Source: OLB7 sp966250335
GTDB taxonomy: Bacteria > Bacteroidota > Ignavibacteria > OLB7
Reading direction: 5' to 3'
Length of the DNA: 64,000 bases
Assembly: GCA_966250335.1 (NCBI GenBank)
Contig: CBINGZ010000009.1
Coordinates: forward strand, 82,745 to 146,744
Part shown: positions 48,401 through 56,123 of the stretch, one piece after another
Layout of the letters: the number at the start of each line of letters is the position of its first letter
How positions within the stretch are numbered: position 1 is the first letter of the stretch
Made by a program: the position numbers and the translations under genes
The notes under the pieces: model-generated
Told to the model about the DNA's origin: nothing
The model's input: the letters and a program-made list of their open reading frames with translations, nothing else
The model's database searches: none

Positions 48401-49955
48401 GATCGGCGGCATTGCCGGTCTGGAGCCAGGCGGCGCCGGTGACTGAATTATCAACGTAGTCCTTGTTGGCAGCGTCGGTGCCGACCACCGGAGTCGCGAC
48501 GCCGGAGACGACCGAACCGCTGAAGGTCACCGTGCCGGTGCCGGCATTGACGGTAATGTTGTCGTTGCCGTCGCCGAGGGTGGCCGCGCCGTTGAGTGTC
48601 GTTGCGCCGTCGGCGTTCAGCGTGCCGTTGATATCGGTGTTCCCGCTTGCGGCCGCGACGGTGAAGTTCCCCGCGCCGACATCGAGATCGCCCGTCATGT
48701 CGACGTTGTCGGCGAGCTGAAGATCGCCCATCAGATTCGAGACCGCTCCCCGGAGGTCCGAGGTCCCGGCTACAAGGATGTCTCCGGTCGCCGCGGTCAC
48801 GGTGAAGTTTCCAGCGCCGACGTCGAGATCGCCCGTCACATCGACATTGTCGGCGAGCTGAAGGTCACCCCCTGTATTCCCGACCTGACCCTGAAGATCG
48901 CTCGTGCCGGTGACGACCATATTTCCGGTGACGCTCAGCCGATCCGTCGGCGAAAATGGTCCGCCGATGCCGACGTTACCGGTGGCGTCGTCGATCGTCA
49001 CACGTGTCGTGTTCCCCGCGATGATGTTGAGATCCTGAGCATTGGTGGTGCCGAGCACATCACCCGGATCGGCCGCATTGCCGCTCTGGAGCCAGGCGGC
49101 GCCGGCGACCGAGTTATCGACATAGTCCTTGTTGGCCGCATCGGTGCCGGCCACCGGTGTCGCTACACCGGAAACGACCGAACCGCTGAAGGTCACGCTA
49201 CCGGTGCCGGCGTTGACGGTAATGTTGTCGTTGCCGTCGCCGAGGGTGGCCGCGCCGTTGAGTGTCGTTGCGCCGTCTGCGCTCAGCGTGCCGTTGATAT
49301 CGGTGTTCCCGCTTGCGGCAGCGACGGTGAAGTTCCCTGCGCCGACGTCGAGATCGCCCGTCACATCGACGTTATCGGCGAGCTGAAGGTCGCCCGTTGT
49401 ATTTCCGACCGCGCCCTGAAGGTTGCTGGTGCCGGTGACGACCATGTTCCCGGCGATGTTCAACCTGTCTGTCGGCGAAAAAGGCCCGCCGATGCCGACG
49501 TTGCCGGTGGCGTCATCGATCGTCACCCGCGTCGTGTTCCCCGCAATGATGTTCAGATCCTGAGCGTTGGTGGTGCCGAGCACATCCAGCGGGCCGGCGG
49601 GATTGCCGGAGGTCAGCCAGGTCAGCCCGCTCCCCGTCGTCACGACCCCTTCCCACGTCGGTGCGAACCCGGTGCCGGTGTTGACCTCGACGGCGTTGGT
49701 CACGGTGTTGAAGATCATCAGACCTGTCGCCGGGTTCGGTATCGCGTCCCGCTCGGCCGTCGTCATACGGGGGAGAAGGAATCCGGCATTCCTGGAAAAG
49801 AGCTCAAGGATCGCCGAGCCGTCGGGCTTTACCGTTCCGATACCGACGTGGCCGTTGATATCGCTGACCGGGCTCGACTGCGCGTAGCCTTTTGTCTGCC
49901 AGATGATCGATCCACCCACAATCAACGTATACGTAGCAAGACGCCGTAGTCTCAT
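42405..49955 (-). CDS. Giant repeat surface protein with YadA-head-like arrays (2,516 aa)
   Basis: The start ATG at 49955 was chosen because AGGAG lies 6 nt upstream and the signal peptide MRLRRLATYTLIVGGSIIWQ begins there; the frame extends 16 codons further. Domains: an N-terminal module (about 30-110, FLLPRMTTAERDAI ... GLMIFNT), four and a half ~175-residue repeats (about 112-912), a first array of 14-16-residue NTAVGxxAL/NVAVG repeats (about 935-1318), a spacer (about 1318-1490), a second long array (about 1490-2450) and a tail-fibre-like C-terminus (VQGMMRFNT, KFEGYDGTTWVAL). The NTAxG repeats resemble the left-handed beta roll of YadA heads. No YadA anchor and no T9SS domain are seen. 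It probably forms a long fibre; its attachment is unknown. Confidence 0.85.
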   Translation of the reverse strand: MRLRRLATYTLIVGGSIIWQTKGYAQSSPVSDINGHVGIGTVKPDGSAILELFSRNAGFLLPRMTTAERDAIPNPATGLMIFNTVTNAVEVNTGTGFAPTWEGVVTTGSGLTWLTSGNPAGPLDVLGTTNAQDLNIIAGNTTRVTIDDATGNVGIGGPFSPTDRLNIAGNMVVTGTSNLQGAVGNTTGDLQLADNVDVTGDLDVGAGNFTVAAASGNTDINGTLSADGATTLNGAATLGDGNDNITVNAGTGSVTFSGSVVSGVATPVAGTDAANKDYVDNSVAGAAWLQSGNAADPGDVLGTTNAQDLNIIAGNTTRVTIDDATGNVGIGGPFSPTDRLSVTGNMVVTGTSDLQGQVGNTGGDLQLADNVDVTGDLDVGAGNFTVTAATGDILVAGTSDLRGAVSNLMGDLQLADNVDMTGDLDVGAGNFTVAAASGNTDINGTLNADGATTLNGAATLGDGNDNITVNAGTGTVTFSGSVVSGVATPVVGTDAANKDYVDNSVTGAAWLQTGNAADPGDVLGTTNAQDLNIIAGNTTRVTIDDATGNVGIGGAFSPTDRLNVSGNMVVTGTSDLQGQVGNTTGDLQLADNVDVAGDLDVGAGNFTVAAANGNTDINGTLNADGATTLNGAATLGDGNDNITVNAGTGTVTFSGSVVSGVATPVAGTDAANKDYVDNSVTGAAWLQTGNAADPGDVLGTTNAQDLNIIAGNTTRVTIDDATGNVGVGGAPTAGDRLSVSGNMAVTGTSDLQGQVGNTTGDLQLADNVDITGDLDVGAGNFTVAAASGNTDINGTLNADGATTLNGAVTLGDGNDNITVNAGTGTVTFSGSVVSGVATPVAGTDAANKDYVDNSITGAAWLQTGNAADPGDVLGTTNAQDLNIIAGNTTRVTIDDATGNVGVGGAFSATDKVSVTGNINSSTQYNIGGARVLSVPGTANIFAGVGAGTANTTGNSNAFVGSNAGAANTTGAGNVAVGANAFDANLSGSGNIAIGRDALGAATAASNNIAIGDSALLRNTTGFSNTAVGDSALLNNTTGMNNTAVGALTLANNTGGASNTAVGVSALRNTTTGIANTATGAGALGATTTALGNTANGVLALGATTTGGNNTSVGFFSLSTNVTGSGNTAVGSGALQNTTGSNSTAVGLDALKLSTGVSNVAVGAGALDASTTGFDNVAMGHDALGANVDGSRNTAVGDSALLRNTSGVRNTAVGDSALLSNTTGLGNTASGSMALAMNTTGSGNTAIGTGTLQNATGPASNINTAVGANAGTGVTTGGANTFLGYLANVSTGTLNNATAIGANALVAQDNSVVIGSINGTNGAGADARVGIGTTTPAVRLHVAGTAGTANVRLGSLGGASVVTPYTPGANDGIVVADNNGDLLKRSVSSVIGGSTVLYNVTTTQNSATPRTNYLFDVAYAAAAPDAAAAGARITSSSGAAGNLNATALTLVATATGTGTATALDATGNINTTTQYNIGGNRVLGISPGTSNIFVGVGAGAANTAGGVNNAFVGFEAGAANTTGDANTALGYRALDANTTATGNTAIGNEALGANVDGAINTAIGVNALLLNVSGSANTAVGVGALAATTVNGGTAVGVNALLKNTTGTDNTAVGNNSLQMNTTGINNVAMGVNTAQKGVDGNNNTAIGASALLENISGGGNTAIGTSALQLNLASNNTAVGYGALDANTTAISNTAVGRNALGSTSTGGSNTAVGANALGANTATANTAVGAGSLAANTTGTSNTAVGVNALLVNVGGINNTATGVGALGGNTTGNNNTAMGINALVANTTGTDNTAMGGSAMSGNTIGFNNVAVGNNAMQTNLDGDNNTAIGTSALQANSAGGGNTAVGTSALADNLASDNTAVGYGALDANTTATSNTAVGRNALGSTIVGGANTAVGANALGANTATGNTAVGAGALEANTIGTGNTAVGVNALLVNVDGINNTATGVGALGGNTSGNDNTAMGINAMVTNSSGIGNTAVGAGTLLANSVGAGNTAIGRNALEDNLVDNNTAVGSNALDASTTATGNTAVGHDALGATVTGGSNTAVGNNALSQNTAIGNTAVGYQALDANTSAVNNTAVGRNALGATVTGGSNTAVGADALAANTATANTAVGAGALTTNTTGINNTAVGVNALWVNLGGNNNTAAGVGALGANTGGNNNTAMGVNAMLANTTGIDNTAVGSGALTTNTIGINNTAIGVNTMQTNSTGNNNTAIGVNALLDNSSGGGNTALGTSALESNLASDNTAVGYGALDANTTGANNTAVGRNALGAAVTGEVNTAVGANALAANTATANTAVGAGALATNTAGTDNTAVGVNALFFNSTGTNNTATGVGALGNTTSSNNTAMGHNALVANTTGAGNTAVGTSALAASTTVSNSTAVGNNSLLLATGTGNTAVGSFAGSAVVGGSSNTLIGVSANTTGASAATLTNATAIGANAVVGQSNAVVLGNSADVGIGTSTPRAKLEVASTGAIIIPVGTTAERPATPVQGMMRFNTTIGKFEGYDGTTWVALH
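47222..49620 (-). repeat. 525-bp tandem coding repeats in the giant gene
   Basis: Near-identical units recur with a 525-bp period: equivalent points lie at 47413, 47938 and 48463. The next equivalent point is at 49129, 666 bp on, because a partial extra copy of 141 bp (about 48740-48880) is inserted. Each unit encodes TTNAQDLNIIAGN ... ADNVDVTGDLDVG ... DAANKDYVDNS. Boundaries are approximate. The similarity at DNA level suggests recent duplication or ongoing gene conversion. Confidence 0.85.
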
Positions 49956-50366
49956 GAGAATCTCCTGTAACATGGTAGGGGACGAAACGGGAACCGGTTT
50001 CAATTCGGAGGGAACCTTGAGGTATGGAGGCGGCCGTCATCAAAAAAGCCCACAGCAATCCTCTGCACTCATTGACTGCCGTGAGTGTCCGTACCTGAAT
50101 CCTCAGGTACAATATGGGGATATGAGGCTGGACGGGCAAGAGGTTGTCTGGACTTGTTACGTTGTTACGGAAGGGAGAGAGGAGAGCATGAAGATTCCTC
50201 CGATAACGGAGTCGGGCCGGTACGGATCCAGGGGCGAGGGAGCGGTTATGGTGACAGGAACAGGGGGGAGGCCGTTGTGTCTGCGCTGTTCGCAGCCGAC
50301 GATGCATTCCTTCTCATGATCGGCCGGGCACTTGCCCGGTCTAATAGTTGCAGACGGGTAAAAGAG
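49956..50366. other. Upstream region of the giant gene, no gene supported
   Basis: The minus-strand ribosome binding site AGGAG lies just above 49955. Small frames on the plus strand here have no motif. The promoter of the giant gene should be in this region but could not be named. Confidence 0.45.
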
Positions 50367-50398
50367 AAAGCCCCTCGCACCAGCGCGCGAGGGGCTTT
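50367..50398 (-). terminator. Rho-independent terminator of the gene at 50426
   Basis: Arms AAAGCCCCTCGC (50367-50378) and GCGAGGGGCTTT (50387-50398) with an 8-nt loop. On the minus strand the stem is followed by CTTTCTCTTTT, a good T tract. It lies 27 bp past the minus-strand stop at 50426. Confidence 0.8.
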
Positions 50399-50425
50399 TG
50401 TTCTCTAAGACTCCTTGGTCCGAGC

Positions 50426-52210
50426 TTACCTGTTGTCCGACTTCAGGTCGGTCCGGACGGCGGCAGGAGCCCTTTCGGCGGTCTCCGACTGAAGCTGCAT
50501 GCCGGACGACGGGCTGCTCCACACCGACTTCACATCCTTCGGCTGATCGACACCGAAGGCATCCGGGTGCAGGTAGGTGCCGCGCTCTCCTTCCGGCTTC
50601 GCGACCTCGACCTGGATACGGTTCTTCTCGGCATAAGCATCATGGCGAACGCCCGCCACCTGCCAGGAGACCTTCATCCCCGGCGTGCCGCCCGCGATGC
50701 GGAAACGGTTGCCGCTGATCTCCTCGGCGATGTAGAGGCCCGGGCCCGGAGCGCCGATCGCCGTGAGCTGGTAGCGGAAGTCGCCGTTCAGCGCCTCGAA
50801 CCACTTCGGCAGGGTCACCGTCGCCTCACCCTTCTCGTCCAGACGAGTCACACCGTCATAGAGGTTCATCATCTGATCCGACTCGACGAACGAGTGGTAG
50901 AGGTACTGGTTCTTCGGATCGAGCGGGTGATCGATCTTGAACGTACCGCCACCCTTGGCGACCGTGCCGCTCACCGTCAGGTTGCCGTTGACAACGACGT
51001 TGCCCGTGAAGCGGGCAGCGTTGCCGGAGCTGTTCGTCACGACCTGGAGTGCGTCCGACGTATTCGCCGCGTTGACGTTCTCGAAGCGACCCGCCGTGCC
51101 GGTGCCGCCGCTGATGCCGGCCTGACCGAGCACACCGTACCCGTTCTTCGTGTTGAAGCCGCGCACACCGTAACCGCTGGAGTCGTTACGACCGACGACC
51201 GCGCCGACGCCGTTGCCGCCGCGGTTGCGACCGACGACAGCCTCACCGAAGGTGTTGTCGCCGATGACACCGGCTGCGCTGATCGAGCTGGTGATACCCC
51301 AGACAGCGTTGCCGCCCGCGCTCGTCGCGAAGACGCCCGGACCGACGCCGCTCTGTGTCACATCGACGCCGCGGCCGCCGTTTGAGGCGTTGCTCAACTG
51401 TATCGCGAGGCCGTTGCCGATGCCGTTATGGTTGAGATTCAGAACGCTCGCGACGCTAGCTCCGTTGTCGATAACGAATGAGCCGACGTTCGAAGCTCCT
51501 GTCTGCGACAGGCTCAGCATCGGCGACGCTGTAGAGGCCGTGGCGCTGTAGGGAAAGGTAAGGCCTGAGGAAGGAGCAGTCCAGCTGAGCCCGCCGGCGC
51601 CGTCTGTCGTCAACGCGTCACCACTGGCGCCATCAGCGGCCGGCAGGGTGTACGTGATGTCACCTCCCTGCGCCTGTGCCCGGAACGCGGTATAGTTGCC
51701 GCCGCTTCCAGACGGTTCGTACAGACGAAGCTCACCGGCCGTGCCGGTGTTGGTCAGCGCCAGGTTGCCGTTGGTGACCTGGACGTCGCCGTTGGCGAGG
51801 ATCGCCAGGCCGGTGCCGTTGGTGATGGCGGTCAGCGCGTTCCCTGAATTGGAGGCATTGTTGATCTCGAACTGGGCGACGTCGCCCGTGCCGGTGTTCG
51901 TGATGTCCATCAGGATGCCGGCGTCCGCCATCGATCCGGCGAACGGAAGCAGCACGCTTCCTGCCGACGACCAGGTCAGACCGCCGGAGCCGTTGGTCAT
52001 CAGGAACTGGTTGGCGCTGCCGTCATCTCCCGGCATCGTCAGCGTGTAGGGAGCCGAGAGGGTCGGCGCCTGGATCGTCAGAGGCTTGATCGGCAGGCCT
52101 CCGCCGGAGAGGAGGAGCGGTGCCGCGTACGTCGCGCGGTATGTCTGCGCCGTCAGCGCGGTCGTACAGGCTCCGATGGCAAGTATCAGAGCTAGTGGCA
52201 GTTTCTTCAT
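50426..52210 (-). CDS. Secreted fibre-like surface protein sharing its C-terminal domain with 9990-12218
   Basis: 594 residues from ATG at 52210 (MKKLPLALILAIGACTTALT, a signal peptide). The N-terminal part has LSAPYTLTMPGDDGSANQFL, typical of fibre proteins in which beta strands end with LTWSSAG-like phrases. The central part is a series of GNGxA-type repeats. The C-terminal ~150 residues (GTFKIDHPLDPKNQYLYHSF, FRYQLTAIGAPGPG, NRFRIAGGTPGMKVSWQVAG, GTYLHPDAFG) match the fibre-like protein at 9990-12218 segment by segment. This shared block is seen in surface proteins of several bacterial phyla, as I recall, but has no described function. No T9SS domain was found. It is downstream of no obvious partner and has its own terminator. 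Confidence 0.82.
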   Translation of the reverse strand: MKKLPLALILAIGACTTALTAQTYRATYAAPLLLSGGGLPIKPLTIQAPTLSAPYTLTMPGDDGSANQFLMTNGSGGLTWSSAGSVLLPFAGSMADAGILMDITNTGTGDVAQFEINNASNSGNALTAITNGTGLAILANGDVQVTNGNLALTNTGTAGELRLYEPSGSGGNYTAFRAQAQGGDITYTLPAADGASGDALTTDGAGGLSWTAPSSGLTFPYSATASTASPMLSLSQTGASNVGSFVIDNGASVASVLNLNHNGIGNGLAIQLSNASNGGRGVDVTQSGVGPGVFATSAGGNAVWGITSSISAAGVIGDNTFGEAVVGRNRGGNGVGAVVGRNDSSGYGVRGFNTKNGYGVLGQAGISGGTGTAGRFENVNAANTSDALQVVTNSSGNAARFTGNVVVNGNLTVSGTVAKGGGTFKIDHPLDPKNQYLYHSFVESDQMMNLYDGVTRLDEKGEATVTLPKWFEALNGDFRYQLTAIGAPGPGLYIAEEISGNRFRIAGGTPGMKVSWQVAGVRHDAYAEKNRIQVEVAKPEGERGTYLHPDAFGVDQPKDVKSVWSSPSSGMQLQSETAERAPAAVRTDLKSDNR

Positions 52211-52505
52211 GGTGGTACTGCTTGTGAATGGAAGAAAGGTCGTTTCGCAGGCCGACTCGACTGCTTTGAACGGAACGCCGAAGGTCCAATACGACTGCCG
52301 GCGCTCCGGCGGCCATCGTCCTCCGATCGTTACGTCCCCCGCCCGGAGGCAGGGAGCCTGTCGGCATCCTCTCCGAGCACTCGATTGTCTACTCTATTCC
52401 TCGCTTCGTCAGCGTGATATCACTGACCCTGATCGGTCCTCATGATGGGATCGCGTGGGGCGGTCCTTTCATCAGGATCGGCAGAAGATATGAAGAAGAT
52501 GGCAA
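52211..52505. other. Intergenic region between the fibre gene and the IS5 remnant
   Basis: It should hold the promoter of the minus-strand fibre gene. No gene or other motif was recognised. Confidence 0.4.
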
Positions 52506-53222
52506 TTAGATATGATCGTCAATTTTCCATCGCCGCGTATATCGTCGCAGTTTCCGTCCATCCTGCGTCTTCGGCTTCACCCGGTTCTTCCGATGCGGAC
52601 AGATCAACTCGATGCCACGACGTTTCAGCCTCGTCCGCAATGGGTCACTGTCGTACGCTCGATCGGCGATCACGCGCTCCGGCTTCATGCGCGGACGTCC
52701 ACGACCAACTCTCGGTGCTGCTATCTGCTTCAGCGTGGTCTCCAGCAACCTTACTTCCGCCGGCGAGGCGCTGTCGAGGCGCTGTCGAGGCGCTGTCGAG
52801 GTGAACTCCCAGAGGAATACCTTCGCCGTCGACCACCACCATCCACTTCGTACCCTTGCCTCGCTTGGTCGCGCCGACGGCGGAGCCCCCTTTTTTGCCG
52901 AGGCAAAGCTGCCGTCGGCAAACGTTTCCTGCCGGCTGAGCAAGCCACGCCTGTCGAGTGTTTTCAGGAACACACGCCAGATATCCAGCCAGACGCCATC
53001 GTCTTCCCACTGCTTCAACCGTCTCCAACAGGTTGATGGACTCGGATATCGTTCCGGCAGATCTCGCCAGCGTGCTCCGCTCCGCAGCACCCAGAGGATG
53101 CCTTCGAACACCGCCCGATTGCCCGCCCAGGGTCGACCACCGCGTGGTTGTTTCGGGGGCGTAGGCAGCAATAGAGCGATCTTCGCCCATTGTGTGTCCG
53201 TCAGTTCTTCTTTGATTGCCAT
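52506..53222 (-). pseudogene. IS5-family transposase, truncated and locally out of frame
   Basis: The N-terminal part (MAIKEELTDTQWAKIALLLP, GILWVLRSGARWRDLP, TFADGSFASAKKG with the first catalytic Asp) is normal. The next ~40 codons are out of phase: the expected KRGKGTKWMVVVDGEGIPLG reads only in the -1 frame. The zero frame resumes at SPAEVRLLETTLKQI, with the second Asp in VIADRAYDSD. The shift begins at A-AAA-AAG-GGGG (52896-52886). The return is explained by three copies of an 11-bp unit (52765-52797) where one copy would restore the family sequence. The C-terminus ends in RRWKIDDHI and lacks the catalytic Glu region. It is inactive as it stands. Confidence 0.8.
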
Positions 53223-53305
53223 CGTTGATTCTCTCCTGTGGCAATCTACACAACCCTCATCACCTTCCCTGAACCTCCTTTGAGGTTATGAAACCACTTC
53301 TAGAA
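52506..53305 (-). mobile_element. IS5-family element, one end missing
   Basis: The transposase frame at 52506-53222 is preceded by GAGGTTATGAAACCACTTC near 53282-53300, which looks like one terminal inverted repeat. The other end is absent: coding similarity stops after WKI at about 52515 and the matching inverted repeat was not found. The element is therefore truncated. Confidence 0.7.
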
Positions 53306-53633
53306 GTAGGATAGAGAAGAGTTGACGATCATTGGAATCGTCTCGTAGCATTCCCGCCCCATTCATTTAATGGTAAAAGATATTTGTTCATATATCCTGG
53401 GGTGTTACATAGCATGGCTATCCTGCCTGTCAGGTTCTCATCCTGATCTTGCGGAGTGGCCTGTTTTACAACATGTATGCCTATCATACCCATCTGATGA
53501 AACGGTTTGCGTGTCGGTTGTACTACTTCGATCAAGAGAATGCCTATTTCGTCACGAAGTTTTCGATTATGTACGCGTTCCAAGATCGCGCTTCTTGTGC
53601 TTGCACTCGCACTGCTGTGGAACACGTTGTTAG
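53306..53633. other. Region between two insertion sequences
   Basis: About 330 bp between the IS5 end and the IS481 left end. A minus-strand frame (53329-53718) reads a plausible hydrophilic peptide but crosses the IS481 inverted repeat and matches no family I know. It could be debris of an older gene. Nothing is assigned. Confidence 0.4.
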
Positions 53634-54637
53634 TATTTAGTCCCACAGTATAGTGGTATATTATACCAGAATATCCAGAGGGATAAGCTATGGGCCAGAT
53701 ATTACACCGGCGTGCCACAACAACAGAGGAAGTGCGTCGAGCGATACAACAGAGTCAAGCGAGCATAGCGACGCTTGCTCAGCAGTACGGGATCAACCCA
53801 AAAACCGTACAGAAGTGGAAGAATCGCGACAATGTTCATGATGCGCCCATGGGGCCGAAGAACGCGTGATCAACCGTATTGACACCGGAGGAAGAGGCTA
53901 CCGTCGTGGCCTTCCGCCGCTACACCTTGCTTCCACTGGATGACTGCCTATATGCTTTGCAGGAGAGCATTCCACACCTGACACGTTCTTCGTTGCATCG
54001 CTGCTTCCAGCGGCACGATATTTCCCGGCTCTCACAGAGCACCGGACAGACGCCTGCGGTGAAGAAGTTCACGTCGTATCCGATCGGCTATTTCCACATC
54101 GATATTGCCGAAGTGCAGACCGAGGAAGGCAAGTTGTACCTGTTCGTCGCCATCGATCGTACCTCGAAGTTTGCCTTCGCCGAGCTTCATGAACGGTCCA
54201 CCCGTGAGAACGCGGTTGGGTTTCTGCAGCGCCTCGTCGAGGCTGTTCCCTACAGGATCCATACCGTGCTGACGGATAATGGCATTCAGTTCACGAACCG
54301 GAAGCAGCAACAACTGGCACTTCATCACGCCTTTGATCGTGTCTGTGACGAGCAGGGTATCAAGCATCGTCTGACGAAGGTCAATCATCCATGGACGAAC
54401 GGGCAGGTCGAGCGGATGAATCGGACGTTGAAAGAAGCGACGGTGAAGCAGTATTATTACGAGACACACAAGGAGTTGAAGCAGCACCTGCACTCCTTTC
54501 TGATGGTGTACAATTTCGCCAAACGGCTGAAGGCCCTCAAGGGTTTGACGGCGTACGAATATATCTGCACGATCTGGACGAAGGAGCCGGAACGATTCAA
54601 TACAAACCCACACCACTACACTGTGGGACTAAACAGG
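53634..54637 (+). mobile_element. IS481-family insertion sequence
   Basis: Terminal inverted repeats: left 53636-53659 beginning TTTAGTCCCACAGT, right 54610-54633 (reverse complement also TTTAGTCCCACAGT); 22 of 24 bases match. A single transposase gene fills the element, and its end overlaps the right repeat as is usual for this family. No convincing target-site duplication was seen. Confidence 0.8.
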
Positions 54638-54640
54638 TAA
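53690..54640 (+). pseudogene. IS481-family transposase with one nonsense codon
   Basis: From ATG 53690 the frame reads MGQILHRRATTTEEVRRAIQ and a helix-turn-helix (LAQQYGINPKTVQKWK). It then meets TGA at 53867-53869 (codon 60) and continues in the same frame with STVLTPEEEATVVAFRR to a stop at 54640. In the family this position usually codes for Arg, so a CGA to TGA change is likely. The integrase core is otherwise intact: YFHIDIAEV (Asp), VLTDNG (Asp) and NGQVERMNRTLKE (Glu). The second part alone could start at TTG 53879 but would lack the DNA-binding domain. Confidence 0.85.
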
Positions 54641-55099
54641 GCGGACCGCAGAAACCGACGAAAACCGTTGAAACGTGAAGGTTGGAGATAGCCGGTAGAG
54701 TTAACAGGAGTGAACCACCCCACGGAGCAACCGACGCAGGAGAGACGATTGCATTGAAGCGGTCGGCTGTTGCCTCTTTGTTGTCGAATCGTTGCCGGGT
54801 TGAGGTCGGAGGATAGAGTTTCATGAGAGGGAATCAGGGGTACAACAGGGGCAATTCTGACAGGAACCGGGGGACTATACTGTCATCTGTGTACGAGGCC
54901 GAGAGGGAGTGAGAACATCTCATGACTCCGTTGTCAATGAAGCGAGGGCGGACGGAAACGACAGTGGGAGAACAAAAGGGCATGAAGAAAAAATCATGGT
55001 AGGATTGACTTTTCGCGATGTATTGGGTACTATGTCGCAGTCCTACACTCACTGCTTCAGGCTTCTATCGTCTATCGTAATAATTCTGATGGGGGAGGT
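54641..55099 (+). other. About 460 bp without a supported gene
   Basis: Short frames occur, but none has a motif or a good start. GGGGGAGG at 55091-55098 directly precedes the ATG at 55100 and may be its ribosome binding site, though the spacing is tight. Confidence 0.45.
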
Positions 55100-56047
55100 A
55101 TGGGAAGAGTCTGCATCGGAGCTTGTCGAGCTACAGGGCGGGCGTCGGGATTCGTGTTAGGTCTTCTTCACATTGTGGTAGCCGTTGTTGTAAGTGCCGG
55201 GTCGACAGTGATTGCAGCCCCGGACACGACCGACTCGGACGTCATCCTGACCGGCTCTCTCCGCCTGTTCATCGGGCACCTGAACGTTGACTCCTATCCC
55301 GACACGGTCTACGGTGTCGCCGATCGTGGCGCGCGCGCCTTGCCGGTCTCGATCGCCTGGGGTATAGGTCCGGCCACGAAACAGGGGTCGTCGAAGAACC
55401 ACCGCACAGAGATCCGATATCCGAAGTGGGCGACGCTCGGCGGATCGGTCGCTATCCAACGGCTCAACTCCGATGATACGCTCTCCGATCTCTGTATCTA
55501 CCTCTGGGGCACCTACAAGCAGGGTGCAAAGACCCGTGACACCATGCGCGTGCTGGCGATCTTCGGACAGTCGAATCTTGACCGTGTCCCTGAAATCCGA
55601 TTGAAGAACATCGACGGCTTCCAGACCGAACCGTTCATCGCAATGGATCTGCGGGCCGATTCGGAGTTCGTCAAGCCCGCCGTCCGGGATATGTCCGGCA
55701 AGCGGAGTTATGAGCTGAAGCAGATCCGGTTAGGGGAGAAGATCGATACATCACGCACGAAGCCTCCTGTAGCCCCTCCAGCCCCGAGCTACACCGTCCG
55801 GGTCTATCCGAACCCTACAGCACAGACCGCCCACGTTGAGGCGAGCGTTCTACCCTCCGGCGAGTATCATGTCACGGTGATGTCGGTCAACGGGCGTGTC
55901 GTCCACGAACAGAGTGTATCGGTGAGCTTGTCCGGCGAGTTGTTCCGGCTGCTCGATCTTGGGAGCCTTTCGAGCGGCTACTATATCGTTCGGCTCTATT
56001 CCGATCAGAAGATGATCGGATCGTATCCCATCGTCATTGCCCGGTAA
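55100..56047 (+). CDS. Small secreted T9SS protein upstream of the RHS gene
   Basis: 315 residues from ATG at 55100. The N-terminal hydrophobic segment (GLLHIVVAVVVSAGSTVIAA) is a signal peptide preceded by a Cys/Arg-rich n-region, so a start a little further downstream is possible. The middle (about 45-220) contains VILTGSLRLFIGHLNVDSYPDTVYGV, whose D-x-N/D-x-D-x-Y pattern resembles an FG-GAP or dockerin-like loop. A Pro-rich linker (KPPVAPPAPS) leads to a T9SS sorting domain: RVYPNPTAQTAHV, MSVNGRVVHE, SSGYYIVRLYS. It lies 76 bp before the RHS gene on the same strand and could be co-transcribed with it. Confidence 0.78.
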   Translation: MGRVCIGACRATGRASGFVLGLLHIVVAVVVSAGSTVIAAPDTTDSDVILTGSLRLFIGHLNVDSYPDTVYGVADRGARALPVSIAWGIGPATKQGSSKNHRTEIRYPKWATLGGSVAIQRLNSDDTLSDLCIYLWGTYKQGAKTRDTMRVLAIFGQSNLDRVPEIRLKNIDGFQTEPFIAMDLRADSEFVKPAVRDMSGKRSYELKQIRLGEKIDTSRTKPPVAPPAPSYTVRVYPNPTAQTAHVEASVLPSGEYHVTVMSVNGRVVHEQSVSVSLSGELFRLLDLGSLSSGYYIVRLYSDQKMIGSYPIVIAR

Positions 56048-56123
56048 TGTCACCCGGCGATGATCCGCCATTGTTCCCCCTGATTCACGACTATTCCGTC
56101 ACGTTGCAGAGAGGAGTTGTAGT

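Noticed and set aside
47222..49620. CRISPR-like array
   Set aside because: The repeats are 525 bp, in frame and coding, without short repeat/spacer alternation.
53329..53718. Minus-strand 129-codon frame between the insertion sequences
   Set aside because: It runs across the IS481 inverted repeat and matches no family I recognise; kept only as possible debris.
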